32,138 nucleotides of DNA from an uncultured bacterium. GTDB taxonomy: Bacteria; Bacteroidota; Bacteroidia; Chitinophagales; Chitinophagaceae. The DNA lies in contig CAJBBV010000111.1 of the NCBI GenBank assembly GCA_903951405.1, forward strand, positions 1-32,138, read 5' to 3'. Under the pieces are notes generated by a model. That model ran no database searches. It was not told the origin of the DNA and worked only from the letters and a program-made list of their open reading frames with translations. A program made the translations under genes and the position numbers. Positions 17,471 to 26,991 of the stretch are shown piece after piece (the stretch's first letter is position 1; every line of letters starts with the position of its first letter).

Positions 17471-17559
17471 ACATGTTTTTTGGAGGATCAACTTGGAATT
17501 AATGTTTGTAATCGCTTCGATATCAACCGGTTTGAATGTTAAAAATAAGGAAATTCCAG

Positions 17560-20500
17560 TTAACGAATGATGAGCTTCCGCACCTTCGATGTGGTATTTC
17601 CAACCTCATTTCTCACAAATAGCTTGTACACGTAAATTCCAGGCAGTGGCTTTTTCCCTTGTTTGTCCTTACCATCCCAAACAATGTCCATAGAACGATT
17701 TGAATCAACATTTATTGTTTTATGAAGTGTATTCACCTCGATTCCAGCTATCGTAAGCACTTGTATGTCAACATCTAATAAACCAGTCAGTCCGCCAAGC
17801 TGAGCTGTAAATACCGTCCCTTCGGTCATCGGATTTGGATAATTTGAGAGCTTAATGATCTCTGTGTTTTGCAGAGCAACAACTTTAAAATCAATTCTAC
17901 ATTGTCCTGAATTATTATAAATATCCCAGGCCCTTATAATTAATTCATGAGAGCCTTCAGAAATTATGGGCATTGTATAGTGTACCGTACCTTTTAAGAA
18001 GCCATCGAGCTCAGGTTTAAAAAAATCATTCAACACATAGGTTGTTGTTAGCTGCTTGTCAAGTGTTGCTGTTATGTCATGACCAATTCCTATTCCTGAA
18101 ATATTAATTGCTGATGAATCATACAATTTTATAATTAACACGGGAGATTCATGAACAATTCCTCCATTGGTAAAGTTTTCATTATCTAAATAACATTCTA
18201 TTATTGGCCCAACAACATCATGTAAATTAGTTGCTGCTTGACCTCCTAATACAAATCGCTCATCCATACCAGCAGCATCAATCACACCATTTTCAGCATA
18301 ATAGCTCAGTTTACCTTCGCCATATGGTTGGGTAGCATCACTCGGCAATGTGATGGCAAACTGAAATCGTCCATTTTCAGCCTTGACCTTTCCTGTATAT
18401 AACACATGTTGTTGATCGTCGAATGAAACAACATTACTTTCCGAATCATTACCCAACGTCTTCACCTTGGCTGCTTTATCATATAAAGTTGGATACACTA
18501 TACCATTAAAATTATTAGCTAAACTTCCACTAGGGGTTCGCACTTCTCCTGTAAACATATAGCTGCTTAATGGACTAAGTGTGTCTCGCAAATTTTCCAC
18601 AGGTCTTCCATTGATCGTGGTTGTTTGAACCCTGTATTCTGGCAAAGCCAACTTCATTGCGGGGTCACCTAACAATGTAAATTTTCGTGTATTGATATAA
18701 TCTCCTGACGTTGAGATGGTATAATTTTTTGACGATTTTAATGCCTCACCCAATGTTGAATATCTTCCTTCTGCATCTTGCTGCAGTAGATATTTTAGGA
18801 AATTATTGTTGATGATTCGATTGCTCGAAGCAAACACAAGTCTTGTCGTAGTCAGCAATCCAATTGCTCCAGAAGATCCCCCAATCAACAAATCCTCACC
18901 AATTGAAATTTGACTTGGATCATCAAACGGAGCAAAGTCGCACGTTGCTGTAATGAATAAAGGAAGTTTCTTTTCATTTTGCCAAGCACTCACTGTAGTC
19001 TTATCCAAAATGGCTTCTTGAGCTAGCCGAACGCTTCCTCCATGACCAGAGTAATTAACAATCAATGTTCCGAGATCGATAGCATGATTAATTGCCTTGT
19101 TTACCTCTGGATAACGATTGCCCCCTGTGCCACTCTCTTGTATAAATGCATCGAGGTATATCTTATTGAGACTTAAAACAGGCGCATCCTCATGTATTAA
19201 TGCCGCATGGTATTCGGCATCATTAAGGTGAATATTAAGGTCTTCATCATCAGCAATCAATGTCAACTTATTTCGCCACGGACCAAAAGCAGCTGTATCA
19301 TGATAACCAATAATTTTATCAACTACACTTGTTGCCTGCTCAAGCGTTCTTGCAGGTATTCGTCCAATATCGATGTCCAATTGAGCTAATGGATATGTAC
19401 TATTAATGTCATCATGATCATCTAAAAAGCCAAAATAATCATCCGTCACATAACTTGTTAAAGGATCTAGCGATGACCAACTTTGATAAGAGGGGACGTT
19501 GTTAGTCTTATCTTCATAATACTCTCTTCGAAGGTAGGACGCACTTCCCATGAGCATAAGATAGCGTAGAGAACCTCCGCCGCGATCATACTGCATTTTT
19601 GCAAAATTTCTAATTGCAGTAGGGTCTGGTGTTCCAGATGAAAATTCATTATATATTTCTTTACTATCCACTACCAAAACGGACATTCCATCTTTTTGCC
19701 GGTGAAATGCGGCTACCCTTTCAGCCTGAGAAAGCATTGACGCTTGTGTAACAATGATCATTTCGGAAGAAGGCATTCCATGTAAATTTTGATTCTTCAC
19801 TATCCCTTCTATATGAGGGATCATAGCAGACCGAGCATCAAATGCAATATATTCTTTAAGCAAATCAGCAGTTGTAGTAAAATTTGCTACGCCATTTGCC
19901 TCCAAAACGTTCATAGCAAGTGGTTGTTCTGGATGAGAAATATCCCAAATAGACAAATTCAACAATGGATTTTTAATCGAAAAGCTGATCACTGAACCGA
20001 ATGACACTGATTTAGTGTCTCTAAAATGCAGTTGATTCAGGCCTTGCATATCAAGCGATTTTCTAAATTCCAATTCAAACCAGTTAAGCCATGCTTTAGC
20101 ATTGACACTACCTGGAGTAAATGCATAACCAACATCAATTTGAGAAGTATTAAGCACCCCTACATTATCCACTTTACTTACTCGCGCAACAGGAGCACTT
20201 AGGCCTTCAGGCAATGGGTCAGTTAGATGATTAATCAGCACTTGTCCGTTGATTGAAACGGCAAGACGATTTGGATTACTTGCGCTCGTACCTATAACTT
20301 CACTAACTATTCGAATAGGTTCTGATTCGGTAATACCACTGGAAGGGAACACAAAATGCCGCTCAACTATACCGGCTTGTGTATCGAAATCTTCACCATA
20401 CCACTCCTTACCACTTTTTAAAAAATTGATGGTATCTATTTCATGGTGAATGCGTTCATCAAACTGATCAACAAGAAGAGAAGCTAATCCAAGCGAGGGA

Positions 20501-20967
20501 GCTTGCTCAACACGACTTCCATTTTCAGTGCTTTGTGTGATGAAGTAGAAAGACTTGTCTGAATATGGATTTTTGCTAAAAACAAACTGCTTCTGAATAG
20601 AATCAAACAACCACCTACTAGGGCCAGGAGCATAATATAGAAAAAAATCATCCCCAGAAAAAACACCATCCCCCCCATCGTACATATCAAGTTTACATTC
20701 AATTAAATCATCATATACTAAAGCTTTAACAGATTCAGGAAGCATTCCCCCTCCATTGCCAAACAATTTGATGGATGCTGAGGCAATTTTGCCTCCAAAC
20801 CCTCCTTTTTCGAGCATTTTGGCATCCACCTTATAGATTCCTGACGCTTGAATTGAAAGTTTAAGCCAATGGCCTTTAGCCAATACTGAAGTTGAGGCAT
20901 ATTGCCTTTGAGCCGAAACATGTTGAAACAGCACCACCAAGGCAACAATCAATTGCAATTTTTTCAT
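17560..20967 (-). CDS. porU: T9SS sortase PorU (C25 gingipain-like peptidase)
   Basis: PorU is the surface transpeptidase that removes the C-terminal secretion domain of T9SS cargo and links the protein to A-LPS. This 1135-residue protein starts with a signal peptide (1-19, cleavage near SAQ). It has an N-terminal prodomain-like beta region, then the C25 peptidase domain (about 400-760) with the catalytic His642 in NYSGHGG and Cys676 in FITATCDFAP. The C-terminus (from about 1043) begins NYPNP and ends KVRKLIIR, like an uncleaved FlgD-type/T9SS domain, as is typical for PorU. It is divergent from gldJ and followed by porV, the arrangement known in Flavobacterium johnsoniae. Both catalytic residues are present, so activity is expected. 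Confidence 0.95.
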   Translation of the reverse strand: MKKLQLIVALVVLFQHVSAQRQYASTSVLAKGHWLKLSIQASGIYKVDAKMLEKGGFGGKIASASIKLFGNGGGMLPESVKALVYDDLIECKLDMYDGGDGVFSGDDFFLYYAPGPSRWLFDSIQKQFVFSKNPYSDKSFYFITQSTENGSRVEQAPSLGLASLLVDQFDERIHHEIDTINFLKSGKEWYGEDFDTQAGIVERHFVFPSSGITESEPIRIVSEVIGTSASNPNRLAVSINGQVLINHLTDPLPEGLSAPVARVSKVDNVGVLNTSQIDVGYAFTPGSVNAKAWLNWFELEFRKSLDMQGLNQLHFRDTKSVSFGSVISFSIKNPLLNLSIWDISHPEQPLAMNVLEANGVANFTTTADLLKEYIAFDARSAMIPHIEGIVKNQNLHGMPSSEMIIVTQASMLSQAERVAAFHRQKDGMSVLVVDSKEIYNEFSSGTPDPTAIRNFAKMQYDRGGGSLRYLMLMGSASYLRREYYEDKTNNVPSYQSWSSLDPLTSYVTDDYFGFLDDHDDINSTYPLAQLDIDIGRIPARTLEQATSVVDKIIGYHDTAAFGPWRNKLTLIADDEDLNIHLNDAEYHAALIHEDAPVLSLNKIYLDAFIQESGTGGNRYPEVNKAINHAIDLGTLIVNYSGHGGSVRLAQEAILDKTTVSAWQNEKKLPLFITATCDFAPFDDPSQISIGEDLLIGGSSGAIGLLTTTRLVFASSNRIINNNFLKYLLQQDAEGRYSTLGEALKSSKNYTISTSGDYINTRKFTLLGDPAMKLALPEYRVQTTTINGRPVENLRDTLSPLSSYMFTGEVRTPSGSLANNFNGIVYPTLYDKAAKVKTLGNDSESNVVSFDDQQHVLYTGKVKAENGRFQFAITLPSDATQPYGEGKLSYYAENGVIDAAGMDERFVLGGQAATNLHDVVGPIIECYLDNENFTNGGIVHESPVLIIKLYDSSAINISGIGIGHDITATLDKQLTTTYVLNDFFKPELDGFLKGTVHYTMPIISEGSHELIIRAWDIYNNSGQCRIDFKVVALQNTEIIKLSNYPNPMTEGTVFTAQLGGLTGLLDVDIQVLTIAGIEVNTLHKTINVDSNRSMDIVWDGKDKQGKKPLPGIYVYKLFVRNEVGNTTSKVRKLIIR

Positions 20968-20980
20968 AAAAACCCGTTAA

Positions 20981-20988
20981 CAAATTTA
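20981..20988 (-). promoter_or_regulatory. Candidate -7 element of the porU promoter
   Basis: On the minus strand this reads TAAATTTG, an exact TAnnTTTG match, about 14 bases before the porU ATG. No convincing -33 TTTG lies at the usual distance. The implied 5' leader is very short (about 8 bases). Confidence 0.4.
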
Positions 20989-21020
20989 GCATATAGTAAA
21001 CATAATAATTGCGATAAACC

Positions 21021-21052
21021 ATTGAATTGATTCAATTTAACACTTACATTTG
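21021..21052 (+). promoter_or_regulatory. Candidate gldJ promoter with overlapping palindrome
   Basis: TACATTTG at 21045-21052 is an exact match to TAnnTTTG, with ATTG at 21021-21024 as a near-match -33 element 20 bases upstream. The -33 is inside the palindrome ATTGAA-TTGA-TTCAAT (21021-21036), which could be an operator. The transcript would start near 21058, supporting the gldJ start at 21132 over an in-frame codon at 21027. Confidence 0.5.
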
Positions 21053-21131
21053 TGTTGAACTTAGCTTATTGATAGACAATAATCACAATAAGTTTTCGTT
21101 TAGACATTTTACTTTAATCAAAGTCAAGTTT

Positions 21132-22673
21132 ATGAGGAACCTTTGGTATATATCGATTTTTGCCCTTCTATTAAGTGCTTGTAAAGGAGGCCTGATTCCT
21201 AAAAAGAAATTTGAAAAATCCACCGCAACAGGATGGAATTATAATGATAAAAACGTAGGTGGGTTTTATAAATCACCTGTAAAAGAGCAATCAACAGGTC
21301 CTGGCCTGTTATTTGTTCAAGGTGGAACTTTCTCTATGGGGGCAACTGAAGAAGATGTTATGGGTGACTGGAACAATGTCCCTAGAAGGATTACCGTTTC
21401 CTCCTTTTACATTGACAAAACAGAAGTAGCTAACATTCACTACAGAGAATACCTAAGTTGGGTTGAAAGAACCTTTGACGATGAACAATATCAAAGAGTT
21501 GTAGATGCCGCTAAGCCTGATACCTTGGTTTGGAGAAGCGAATTATCTGCCAATGAACCATTGGTTGAATATTACTTCAGGCATCCTTCCTATAATAATT
21601 ATCCGGTTGTAGGAGTTTCTTGGAGACAAGCAAGTGACTACTGCCTATGGAGAGGAAGTAGGGTGAACGAACTTTTACTAGTTGACAAAGGCTACGCAAA
21701 TAACTCACAGCTCAAAACAGTACAGGGGCAGGGAGAAGAAAACTTCACTACTAAATCTTACCTTCTTGGTATATATGCACCTAAAGCAAGTAAGCCAAAG
21801 AATAATCCCTTAATGGACGAAAATGGAAGGCCAAGAAATTATGTAAAAATTGAAGACGGTCTTCTTTTACCAGATTATAGACTTCCTACTGAAGCCGAAT
21901 GGGAATATGCAGCATTGGGCTATATCAAACAAAACCCTAACGTAAAAGCAAAAGAAGGAAAACGCGGAGAAGAACTCATCATGAATCGTCAAGTGTACAC
22001 GTGGTCCACAAACGTAAATGGTCTTCGAGACAATAGATATGGTAGCTGGCAGGGAAAATACAACGCTAACTTTAAACGTGGCAATGGTGACTTTATGGGT
22101 ATTGCTGGCGGACTAAATGATAATGCCGCTATACCTGGACCAACAGATGCATTTATGCCAAATGGATTTGGTCTTTATAACATGTCAGGCAATGTAAATG
22201 AGTGGGTTGCCGATATCTACAGACCACTATCTAGCCTAGATGTAGATGATCTTAATCCATATCGTGGAAATATCTTCAAGAAAATTGAAAAAGGTGCTGA
22301 TGGTGAAATTCAAAAAGATAGCCTTGGAAGAGTGAAGTTGATCCCTGTTACAGACGAGGAATCCAAAAAGAGAATGAATTATCAAAAGGGAAATGCAATT
22401 GGATATAAAGATGGCGATGAACTATCCATGGCATCCTACAATTCAGGATTAAGCACATTAATCAACGACAAATCTCGTGTTATAAAAGGTGGAAGCTGGG
22501 ATGATAGAGCCTATTGGCTAAGCCCCGGAGCTCGACGTTTTCTAGACGAAGACCAATCTAGCTCAACCATTGGATTTAGGTGTGCAATGGATAGATTTGG
22601 TAGTCAAGAAGGGAATGGGTTCAAAAACGGAAATCATTTTAGTAACAGAAGACAGAATACTAGAAAAAAATAA
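21132..22673 (+). CDS. gldJ: Gliding motility / T9SS lipoprotein GldJ
   Basis: GldJ is an outer-membrane lipoprotein needed for gliding and T9SS function; it stabilises the related GldK. I take ATG 21132 (513 residues), which gives a clean lipoprotein signal with the lipobox LSAC and Cys17. The longer frame from 21027 puts this signal internally and begins before the promoter. The body is a formylglycine-generating-enzyme-like (FGE-sulfatase) domain: GGTFSMGATEEDVMGDW, SSFYIDKTEVANIHYREYL, YNNYPVVGVSWRQASDYCLW, YRLPTEAEWEYAALG, NMSGNVNEWVADIY, and the ending VIKGGSWDDRAYWLSPGARRFLDEDQSSSTIGFRCAMD. It is divergent from porU and followed by a terminator, then murF. The synteny with porU-porV supports the name. 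Confidence 0.95.
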   Translation: MRNLWYISIFALLLSACKGGLIPKKKFEKSTATGWNYNDKNVGGFYKSPVKEQSTGPGLLFVQGGTFSMGATEEDVMGDWNNVPRRITVSSFYIDKTEVANIHYREYLSWVERTFDDEQYQRVVDAAKPDTLVWRSELSANEPLVEYYFRHPSYNNYPVVGVSWRQASDYCLWRGSRVNELLLVDKGYANNSQLKTVQGQGEENFTTKSYLLGIYAPKASKPKNNPLMDENGRPRNYVKIEDGLLLPDYRLPTEAEWEYAALGYIKQNPNVKAKEGKRGEELIMNRQVYTWSTNVNGLRDNRYGSWQGKYNANFKRGNGDFMGIAGGLNDNAAIPGPTDAFMPNGFGLYNMSGNVNEWVADIYRPLSSLDVDDLNPYRGNIFKKIEKGADGEIQKDSLGRVKLIPVTDEESKKRMNYQKGNAIGYKDGDELSMASYNSGLSTLINDKSRVIKGGSWDDRAYWLSPGARRFLDEDQSSSTIGFRCAMDRFGSQEGNGFKNGNHFSNRRQNTRKK

Positions 22674-22690
22674 AAATAGTTTAACGATTA

Positions 22691-22718
22691 AAACTCCCAA
22701 TTGGGAGTTTTTTTTTGG
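22691..22718 (+). terminator. Rho-independent terminator after gldJ
   Basis: The perfect palindrome AAACTCCCAATTGGGAGTTT (22691-22710) runs on into further T residues, giving a continuous T run through 22717 or so. It lies 17 bases after the gldJ stop and isolates gldJ from murF. Confidence 0.88.
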
Positions 22719-22800
22719 GCATACACAATTTGGGATATGCATCAACCCCAATCATAACAGACAATTTAAGTGTTATTCAAGCCCTTAGTCTTTTTCATAT

Positions 22801-22808
22801 TATCTTTG
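22801..22808 (+). promoter_or_regulatory. Candidate -7 element directly upstream of murF
   Basis: TATCTTTG is an exact TAnnTTTG match ending only 4 bases before the murF ATG (22813). If active, transcription would begin at or within a few bases of the start codon, giving a leaderless murF mRNA. No good TTTG was found about 20 bases upstream, so confidence is limited. Confidence 0.35.
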
Positions 22809-22812
22809 CACC

Positions 22813-24099
22813 ATGCAGATAGAACGGCTTTACCAAATCTTTCTGAATCATCCACATATTCAAACAGACACTAGAAAACTCGCTCCGGGAGAACTATTCT
22901 TTTGTTTGAAAGGACCAAACTTCAATGCCAATTCATTTGCTCAACAAGCAATAGAAATGGGAGCTGCAGCAGTTATTGTGGATGAAGAAACAGGGGTAAA
23001 AAATGATAAAATTATACAGGTAGACGATTCACTCATTGCTTTACAAGCATTAGCAAGACATCATAGACTTCAATTCCAAATTCCTTTCATTGCCATAACA
23101 GGTAGTAATGGAAAAACAACTACAAAGGAACTCACTCACGCTGTATTATCCAGCACCTATAAAACATATACTACTGTTGGAAATCTCAATAACCATATCG
23201 GCATTCCACTAACGATTCTGAAGATCAAAAAAGATGCGGAAATGGCTATTATTGAGATGGGCGCAAATCATCAAAAAGAAATAGAAGGCTATTGTGAAAT
23301 AGCACTACCAACGCATGGACTAATAAACAACTGCGGCAAAGCACATCTTGAGGGATTTGGGGGTGAAGAAGGCGTCCGAAAAGGAAAAGGAGAGTTGTTT
23401 GTTTTTCTTGAAAAAAACAACGGGACTGGTTTTATAAACAGCGACCTAGGCTACTTGGTTGATATGTCTAAAAACATAAAAAATAAAATTTTCTATGGCA
23501 ATTCTCAAGGTCAATTTATAACAACCACATTATCTACAGACCCCTGCTTAACCTTACGCATAAGCAATAGCCAGTGGGGAAGTCAAAAAATTAAAACACA
23601 ATTGGTTGGCGCTTATAATACCCCCAATGTTGAAGCAGCTATATGTATTGGAAATGAATTTCGGATTTCACTAGATAATATAAAATCGGCTATTGAGGCT
23701 TTCGTACCAGACAATGCAAGATCTCAATTGCTCATTAGAGGTAATAATAAAATCATCTTAGACGCTTATAACGCAAATCCAAGTAGCATGGAAGTTGCCA
23801 TCGAAAACTTGGTTGCACAAGATGCTGAGCATAAAATACTATGCTTAGGTGCAATGATGGAATTAGGCGAATACTCTCTAGTTGAACACCAGAAACTAGT
23901 GGATAAATTAATGGAAAAGGGACTAGCCGATGTTATCTTAGTTGGCGGTGACTTCAAAAATATAAAACACCCCTTTCATTTTTTTGAAGACTCAGACAAA
24001 GCCTCTGAATGGCTAAGAAAAAATGAAGTACATCATTCATTAATACTTATTAAAGGGTCTAGGTCAACACAAATGGAAAAACTAGTGACAGCCTTTTAA
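22813..24099 (+). CDS. murF: UDP-N-acetylmuramoyl-tripeptide--D-alanyl-D-alanine ligase
   Basis: MurF adds D-Ala-D-Ala to UDP-MurNAc-tripeptide, completing the cytoplasmic peptidoglycan precursor. The 428-residue protein has the three Mur-ligase domains. An N-terminal UDP-binding part contains the family sequence TDTRKLAPGELFFCLKGPNFNANSF. The ATP-binding central domain has P-loop GSNGKTT (97-103), MGANHQKEI and NCGKAHLEGFGG. The C-terminal domain includes ILDAYNANPSSMEVAIENL, typical of MurF. Length is normal (about 430). It lies after the gldJ terminator with its own candidate promoter and is followed 49 bases later by the DUF983 gene. The gldJ-murF neighbourhood recurs in Bacteroidota. Confidence 0.96.
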   Translation: MQIERLYQIFLNHPHIQTDTRKLAPGELFFCLKGPNFNANSFAQQAIEMGAAAVIVDEETGVKNDKIIQVDDSLIALQALARHHRLQFQIPFIAITGSNGKTTTKELTHAVLSSTYKTYTTVGNLNNHIGIPLTILKIKKDAEMAIIEMGANHQKEIEGYCEIALPTHGLINNCGKAHLEGFGGEEGVRKGKGELFVFLEKNNGTGFINSDLGYLVDMSKNIKNKIFYGNSQGQFITTTLSTDPCLTLRISNSQWGSQKIKTQLVGAYNTPNVEAAICIGNEFRISLDNIKSAIEAFVPDNARSQLLIRGNNKIILDAYNANPSSMEVAIENLVAQDAEHKILCLGAMMELGEYSLVEHQKLVDKLMEKGLADVILVGGDFKNIKHPFHFFEDSDKASEWLRKNEVHHSLILIKGSRSTQMEKLVTAF

Positions 24100-24148
24100 T
24101 TATTGAATTGAATGACAGATCAAATAACCCCTTCAACTTACTTTATAT

Positions 24149-24598
24149 ATGGGCAGCTTAAAAGAATCTTATTTAGTTAGCGTGCTATCGAATAAATGTC
24201 CACGATGTAGAAAAGGAAATATCTATACCTCTAAAAGTGCTTATCAATTTGGGCAAATATTAGTCATGAACAAAGAATGCCCCGTATGCAATCAGCCGAC
24301 AGAAATTGAAGTAGGTTTTTACTATGGAACAGGATATGTTAGCTATGCACTTTCAGTTGGATTTAGTTTAGCAACACTCATTGCATGGTGGTTTACCATC
24401 GGATTTTCGCTAGATGACAACCGCTTTTTCTGGTGGATGGGCATCAATGCCGCAGTCATGTTGGCCATGCAACCCCTATTCATGCGATTATCACGAACAC
24501 TTTGGTTGTCGTGGTTCGTATCTTACGACCCCAACTGGAAAGAACATCCAATTGAAACTCCTGAACGAGTTATACCAGGTCAAGAAAACAATTGGTAA
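24149..24598 (+). CDS. DUF983 membrane protein with zinc-ribbon-like N-terminus
   Basis: This small (149-residue) protein has two CxxC pairs, CPRC (residues 17-20) and CPVC (about 46-49), likely forming a metal-binding ribbon on the cytoplasmic side. The family segment EVGFYYGTGYVSYALSV follows, then two to three transmembrane helices (about 62-85 and 93-115). This arrangement defines DUF983, found in Bacteroidota and Alphaproteobacteria and sometimes near cytochrome oxidase assembly genes. No oxidase gene lies nearby here. It follows murF after 49 bases and precedes the TlpA-like gene by 51 bases, so transcription with murF is possible. Molecular function unknown. Confidence 0.88.
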   Translation: MGSLKESYLVSVLSNKCPRCRKGNIYTSKSAYQFGQILVMNKECPVCNQPTEIEVGFYYGTGYVSYALSVGFSLATLIAWWFTIGFSLDDNRFFWWMGINAAVMLAMQPLFMRLSRTLWLSWFVSYDPNWKEHPIETPERVIPGQENNW

Positions 24599-24649
24599 AA
24601 TAAAAAAATCTTATCTTTCAATCCATTTATAATTTTTCAAAAATAAAAC

Positions 24650-25789
24650 ATGAAAAAAATCCTTTTTGCCATACTTGCGATTGTCTCTATCAACGCAACT
24701 GCACAAAAACAATTCACTATCAATGGTGATGTGTCTAAAATTAAAGAGCCTATCGTTAAAGTATACCTTTCATATAGGGCTAATGGCGTTTCAACTGAAG
24801 ATAGCGTAGAAGTTAAAAATGGCAAATATGCATTTAAAGGAGCCGTTGCAGACCCAGTAATGGCCTACTTAAGAGCAGAATACAAAAAGGATACCAGTAC
24901 GACCACGGTAAGGGCGTTTTTCTATGAAAGAGACATGACTACTGTTTTCATTGAAAATTCAGCCATAGCAGTTGCTAACGTTGACTCATTTGGCAATGCA
25001 ATAGTAAAAGGTTCAAAAGCACATGCAGAGTACATTAAACTAAACGCTTCAAACAAAGACATTAATGATAAAATGCAAAGCCTTAACAATGAATATGGCG
25101 CTTTGTACGAGAAAAAAGATGAAGCAGGAATGAAAAAACTAGAGGCTGAGTTTGAAAAACTCGATGCTGAAATGAAGATTAGAAATAAACAATACTTACA
25201 AAAAAATACGAACTCAGTAATTGCGCTTTACATCTTCAATCAATATGCTGGATATGATATCAATCCAGACGATGCAGAACCAATTTTTCTTGCCCTTTCT
25301 GAATCAATAAGAAATTCTGCTGGCGGAAAAGAAATCCAAGCAAAAATCGAAACGGCTAAGAAGACAGGTATTGGAAGAATGGCTATGGATTTCACACAAA
25401 ATGATACACTTGGCAATCCAGTAACACTTTCCTCTTTCCGCGGAAAATATCTACTCCTCGACTTTTGGGCTAGCTGGTGCGGCCCTTGCCGTGCAGAGAA
25501 TCCAAACGTAGTGGCCGCATTTAATCAATACAATAGCAAAGGATTTGACGTTCTGAGTGTTTCCCTTGACCAACCCAACGGAAAAGAAAAATGGCTTAAA
25601 GCAATTCATGATGACAAACTGACTTGGACCCATGTTTCTGATCTTAAGTTTTGGAATAATCAAGTATCAGTGATGTATGGAATTCAAGCCATCCCTCAAA
25701 ATTTCCTAATCGACCCACAAGGTAAAATCATTGGAAAAAATCTCCGCGCAGAAGCATTGAACCAAAAACTTCAAGAAATTTTTAAATAA
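24650..25789 (+). CDS. TlpA-like periplasmic thiol:disulfide oxidoreductase with DUF4369 domain
   Basis: This 379-residue exported protein has a signal peptide (1-18, ending NATA-Q). An N-terminal DUF4369 beta domain (about 20-120, beginning FTINGDV) leads to a charged helical linker (about 125-185). The C-terminal thioredoxin domain belongs to the AhpC/TlpA branch, with active site WASWCGPC (CGPC 277-280) and a cis-proline segment AIPQNFLIDPQGKIIG. Such proteins reduce or exchange disulfides in the periplasm, often for cytochrome c maturation, and Bacteroidota have many copies, so the specific client cannot be told. There is no lipobox. A good terminator follows, so this is the end of its transcript. 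Confidence 0.92.
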   Translation: MKKILFAILAIVSINATAQKQFTINGDVSKIKEPIVKVYLSYRANGVSTEDSVEVKNGKYAFKGAVADPVMAYLRAEYKKDTSTTTVRAFFYERDMTTVFIENSAIAVANVDSFGNAIVKGSKAHAEYIKLNASNKDINDKMQSLNNEYGALYEKKDEAGMKKLEAEFEKLDAEMKIRNKQYLQKNTNSVIALYIFNQYAGYDINPDDAEPIFLALSESIRNSAGGKEIQAKIETAKKTGIGRMAMDFTQNDTLGNPVTLSSFRGKYLLLDFWASWCGPCRAENPNVVAAFNQYNSKGFDVLSVSLDQPNGKEKWLKAIHDDKLTWTHVSDLKFWNNQVSVMYGIQAIPQNFLIDPQGKIIGKNLRAEALNQKLQEIFK

Positions 25790-25807
25790 GCCTTGAAAAT
25801 AGGTTTA

Positions 25808-25850
25808 GAAAAGGCTGTTAGATGCAATATTCTAACAGCCTTTTCTATTG
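25808..25850 (+). terminator. Rho-independent terminator after the TlpA-like gene
   Basis: The 15-base arms GAAAAGGCTGTTAGA (25808-25822) and TCTAACAGCCTTTTC (25831-25845) pair perfectly around an 8-base loop. The stem's own T-run and TATTG follow. Confidence 0.9.
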
Positions 25851-25919
25851 TCTATTCTCTAACTTCTGACAAAAGGCATCTATTTTTTTCCGATATTTGC
25901 AACTCCTAAAACAAACAAT

Positions 25920-26987
25920 ATGAGCAAATACAGAGCAGGTGTCCTTTTTGGTGATGAGCTAAAAGCACTTTACCAAGACGCGAAGGATAATCATTTCGCC
26001 ATGCCAGCCGTAAATACTACTGGAACAGATACAATAAATGCTACTCTTGAAGCTGCAGCAGCGGTAAACTCTCCCGTGATCGTTCAATTTTCAAACGGTG
26101 GCGCCCAATTTATTGCCGGCAAAGGAATGCCAAACGATAACATGCAAGCTAATATATCAGGTGCAATTTCAGGTGCACTACATATCCATAACATTGCAAA
26201 GTATTATGGAGTTCCTGTTATATTGCATACAGACCATGCTTCAAAAAAATGGCTTCCATGGATCAGTGCATTGATTGATGCTGGCGAACAATACAAGAAA
26301 GAAAAAGGTCAACCACTTTTCAGTTCTCACATGCTCGATTTAAGTGAAGAACCACTTGAAGAAAATATCGCTACCTCTGTTGAATTTTTCAAACGAATGG
26401 CTCCTCTTGGCATGGGTATTGAAATAGAATTGGGTGTGACTGGTGGTGAAGAAGATGGTGTAGATAATTCAGATGTTGAAAATGATAAACTCTATACGCA
26501 ACCTCAGCACGTAGCTCATGCCTATACCGAATTAGGTAAGGTGGGTGAATTATTCACGGTTGCAGCAGCATTCGGAAATGTGCATGGTGTTTACAGCCCA
26601 GGCAATGTTCAGCTTCGCCCAGAAATTCTTAAGAACTCACAAGACTATATCCAAAAAACATTCAATACAAAAGAAAAACCAGTATTCTTTGTATTCCATG
26701 GTGGAAGTGGATCTCCTCAACATCAAATTAGGGAGGCCATTGGTTATGGTGCCATTAAAATGAATATTGATACTGACTTGCAGTGGGCTTTCTGGGAAGG
26801 TGTTTTAAATAATTACAAGAAGAATGAAGGCTATCTTCAAGCTCAATTAGGTAATCCAGAAGGAGCTGATAAGCCAAATAAAAAACATTACGATCCAAGA
26901 GTATGGTTAAGAAAAGGCGAAGAAACATTCATCGCACGACTTAAAACTGCTTTTGAAGATTTGAATTGCATCAATAGAAATGCATAG
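25920..26987 (+). CDS. fbaA: Class II fructose-bisphosphate aldolase
   Basis: This zinc-dependent aldolase interconverts fructose 1,6-bisphosphate with glyceraldehyde 3-phosphate and dihydroxyacetone phosphate in glycolysis and gluconeogenesis. The 355-residue protein matches the class IIA length (about 355-360). It shows the FAMPAVNTTGTDTINATLEAA start and the zinc-binding VILHTDHASKKWLPW loop. GIEIELGVTGGEEDGVD follows, then FGNVHGVYSPGNVQL and VFHGGSGSPQHQI, each with a metal or phosphate-site residue. MNIDTDLQWAFWEG completes the substrate site. It is monocistronic: a terminator precedes it and a bidirectional palindromic terminator follows. The gene symbol follows E. coli usage. Confidence 0.96.
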   Translation: MSKYRAGVLFGDELKALYQDAKDNHFAMPAVNTTGTDTINATLEAAAAVNSPVIVQFSNGGAQFIAGKGMPNDNMQANISGAISGALHIHNIAKYYGVPVILHTDHASKKWLPWISALIDAGEQYKKEKGQPLFSSHMLDLSEEPLEENIATSVEFFKRMAPLGMGIEIELGVTGGEEDGVDNSDVENDKLYTQPQHVAHAYTELGKVGELFTVAAAFGNVHGVYSPGNVQLRPEILKNSQDYIQKTFNTKEKPVFFVFHGGSGSPQHQIREAIGYGAIKMNIDTDLQWAFWEGVLNNYKKNEGYLQAQLGNPEGADKPNKKHYDPRVWLRKGEETFIARLKTAFEDLNCINRNA

Positions 26988-26991
26988 AATA

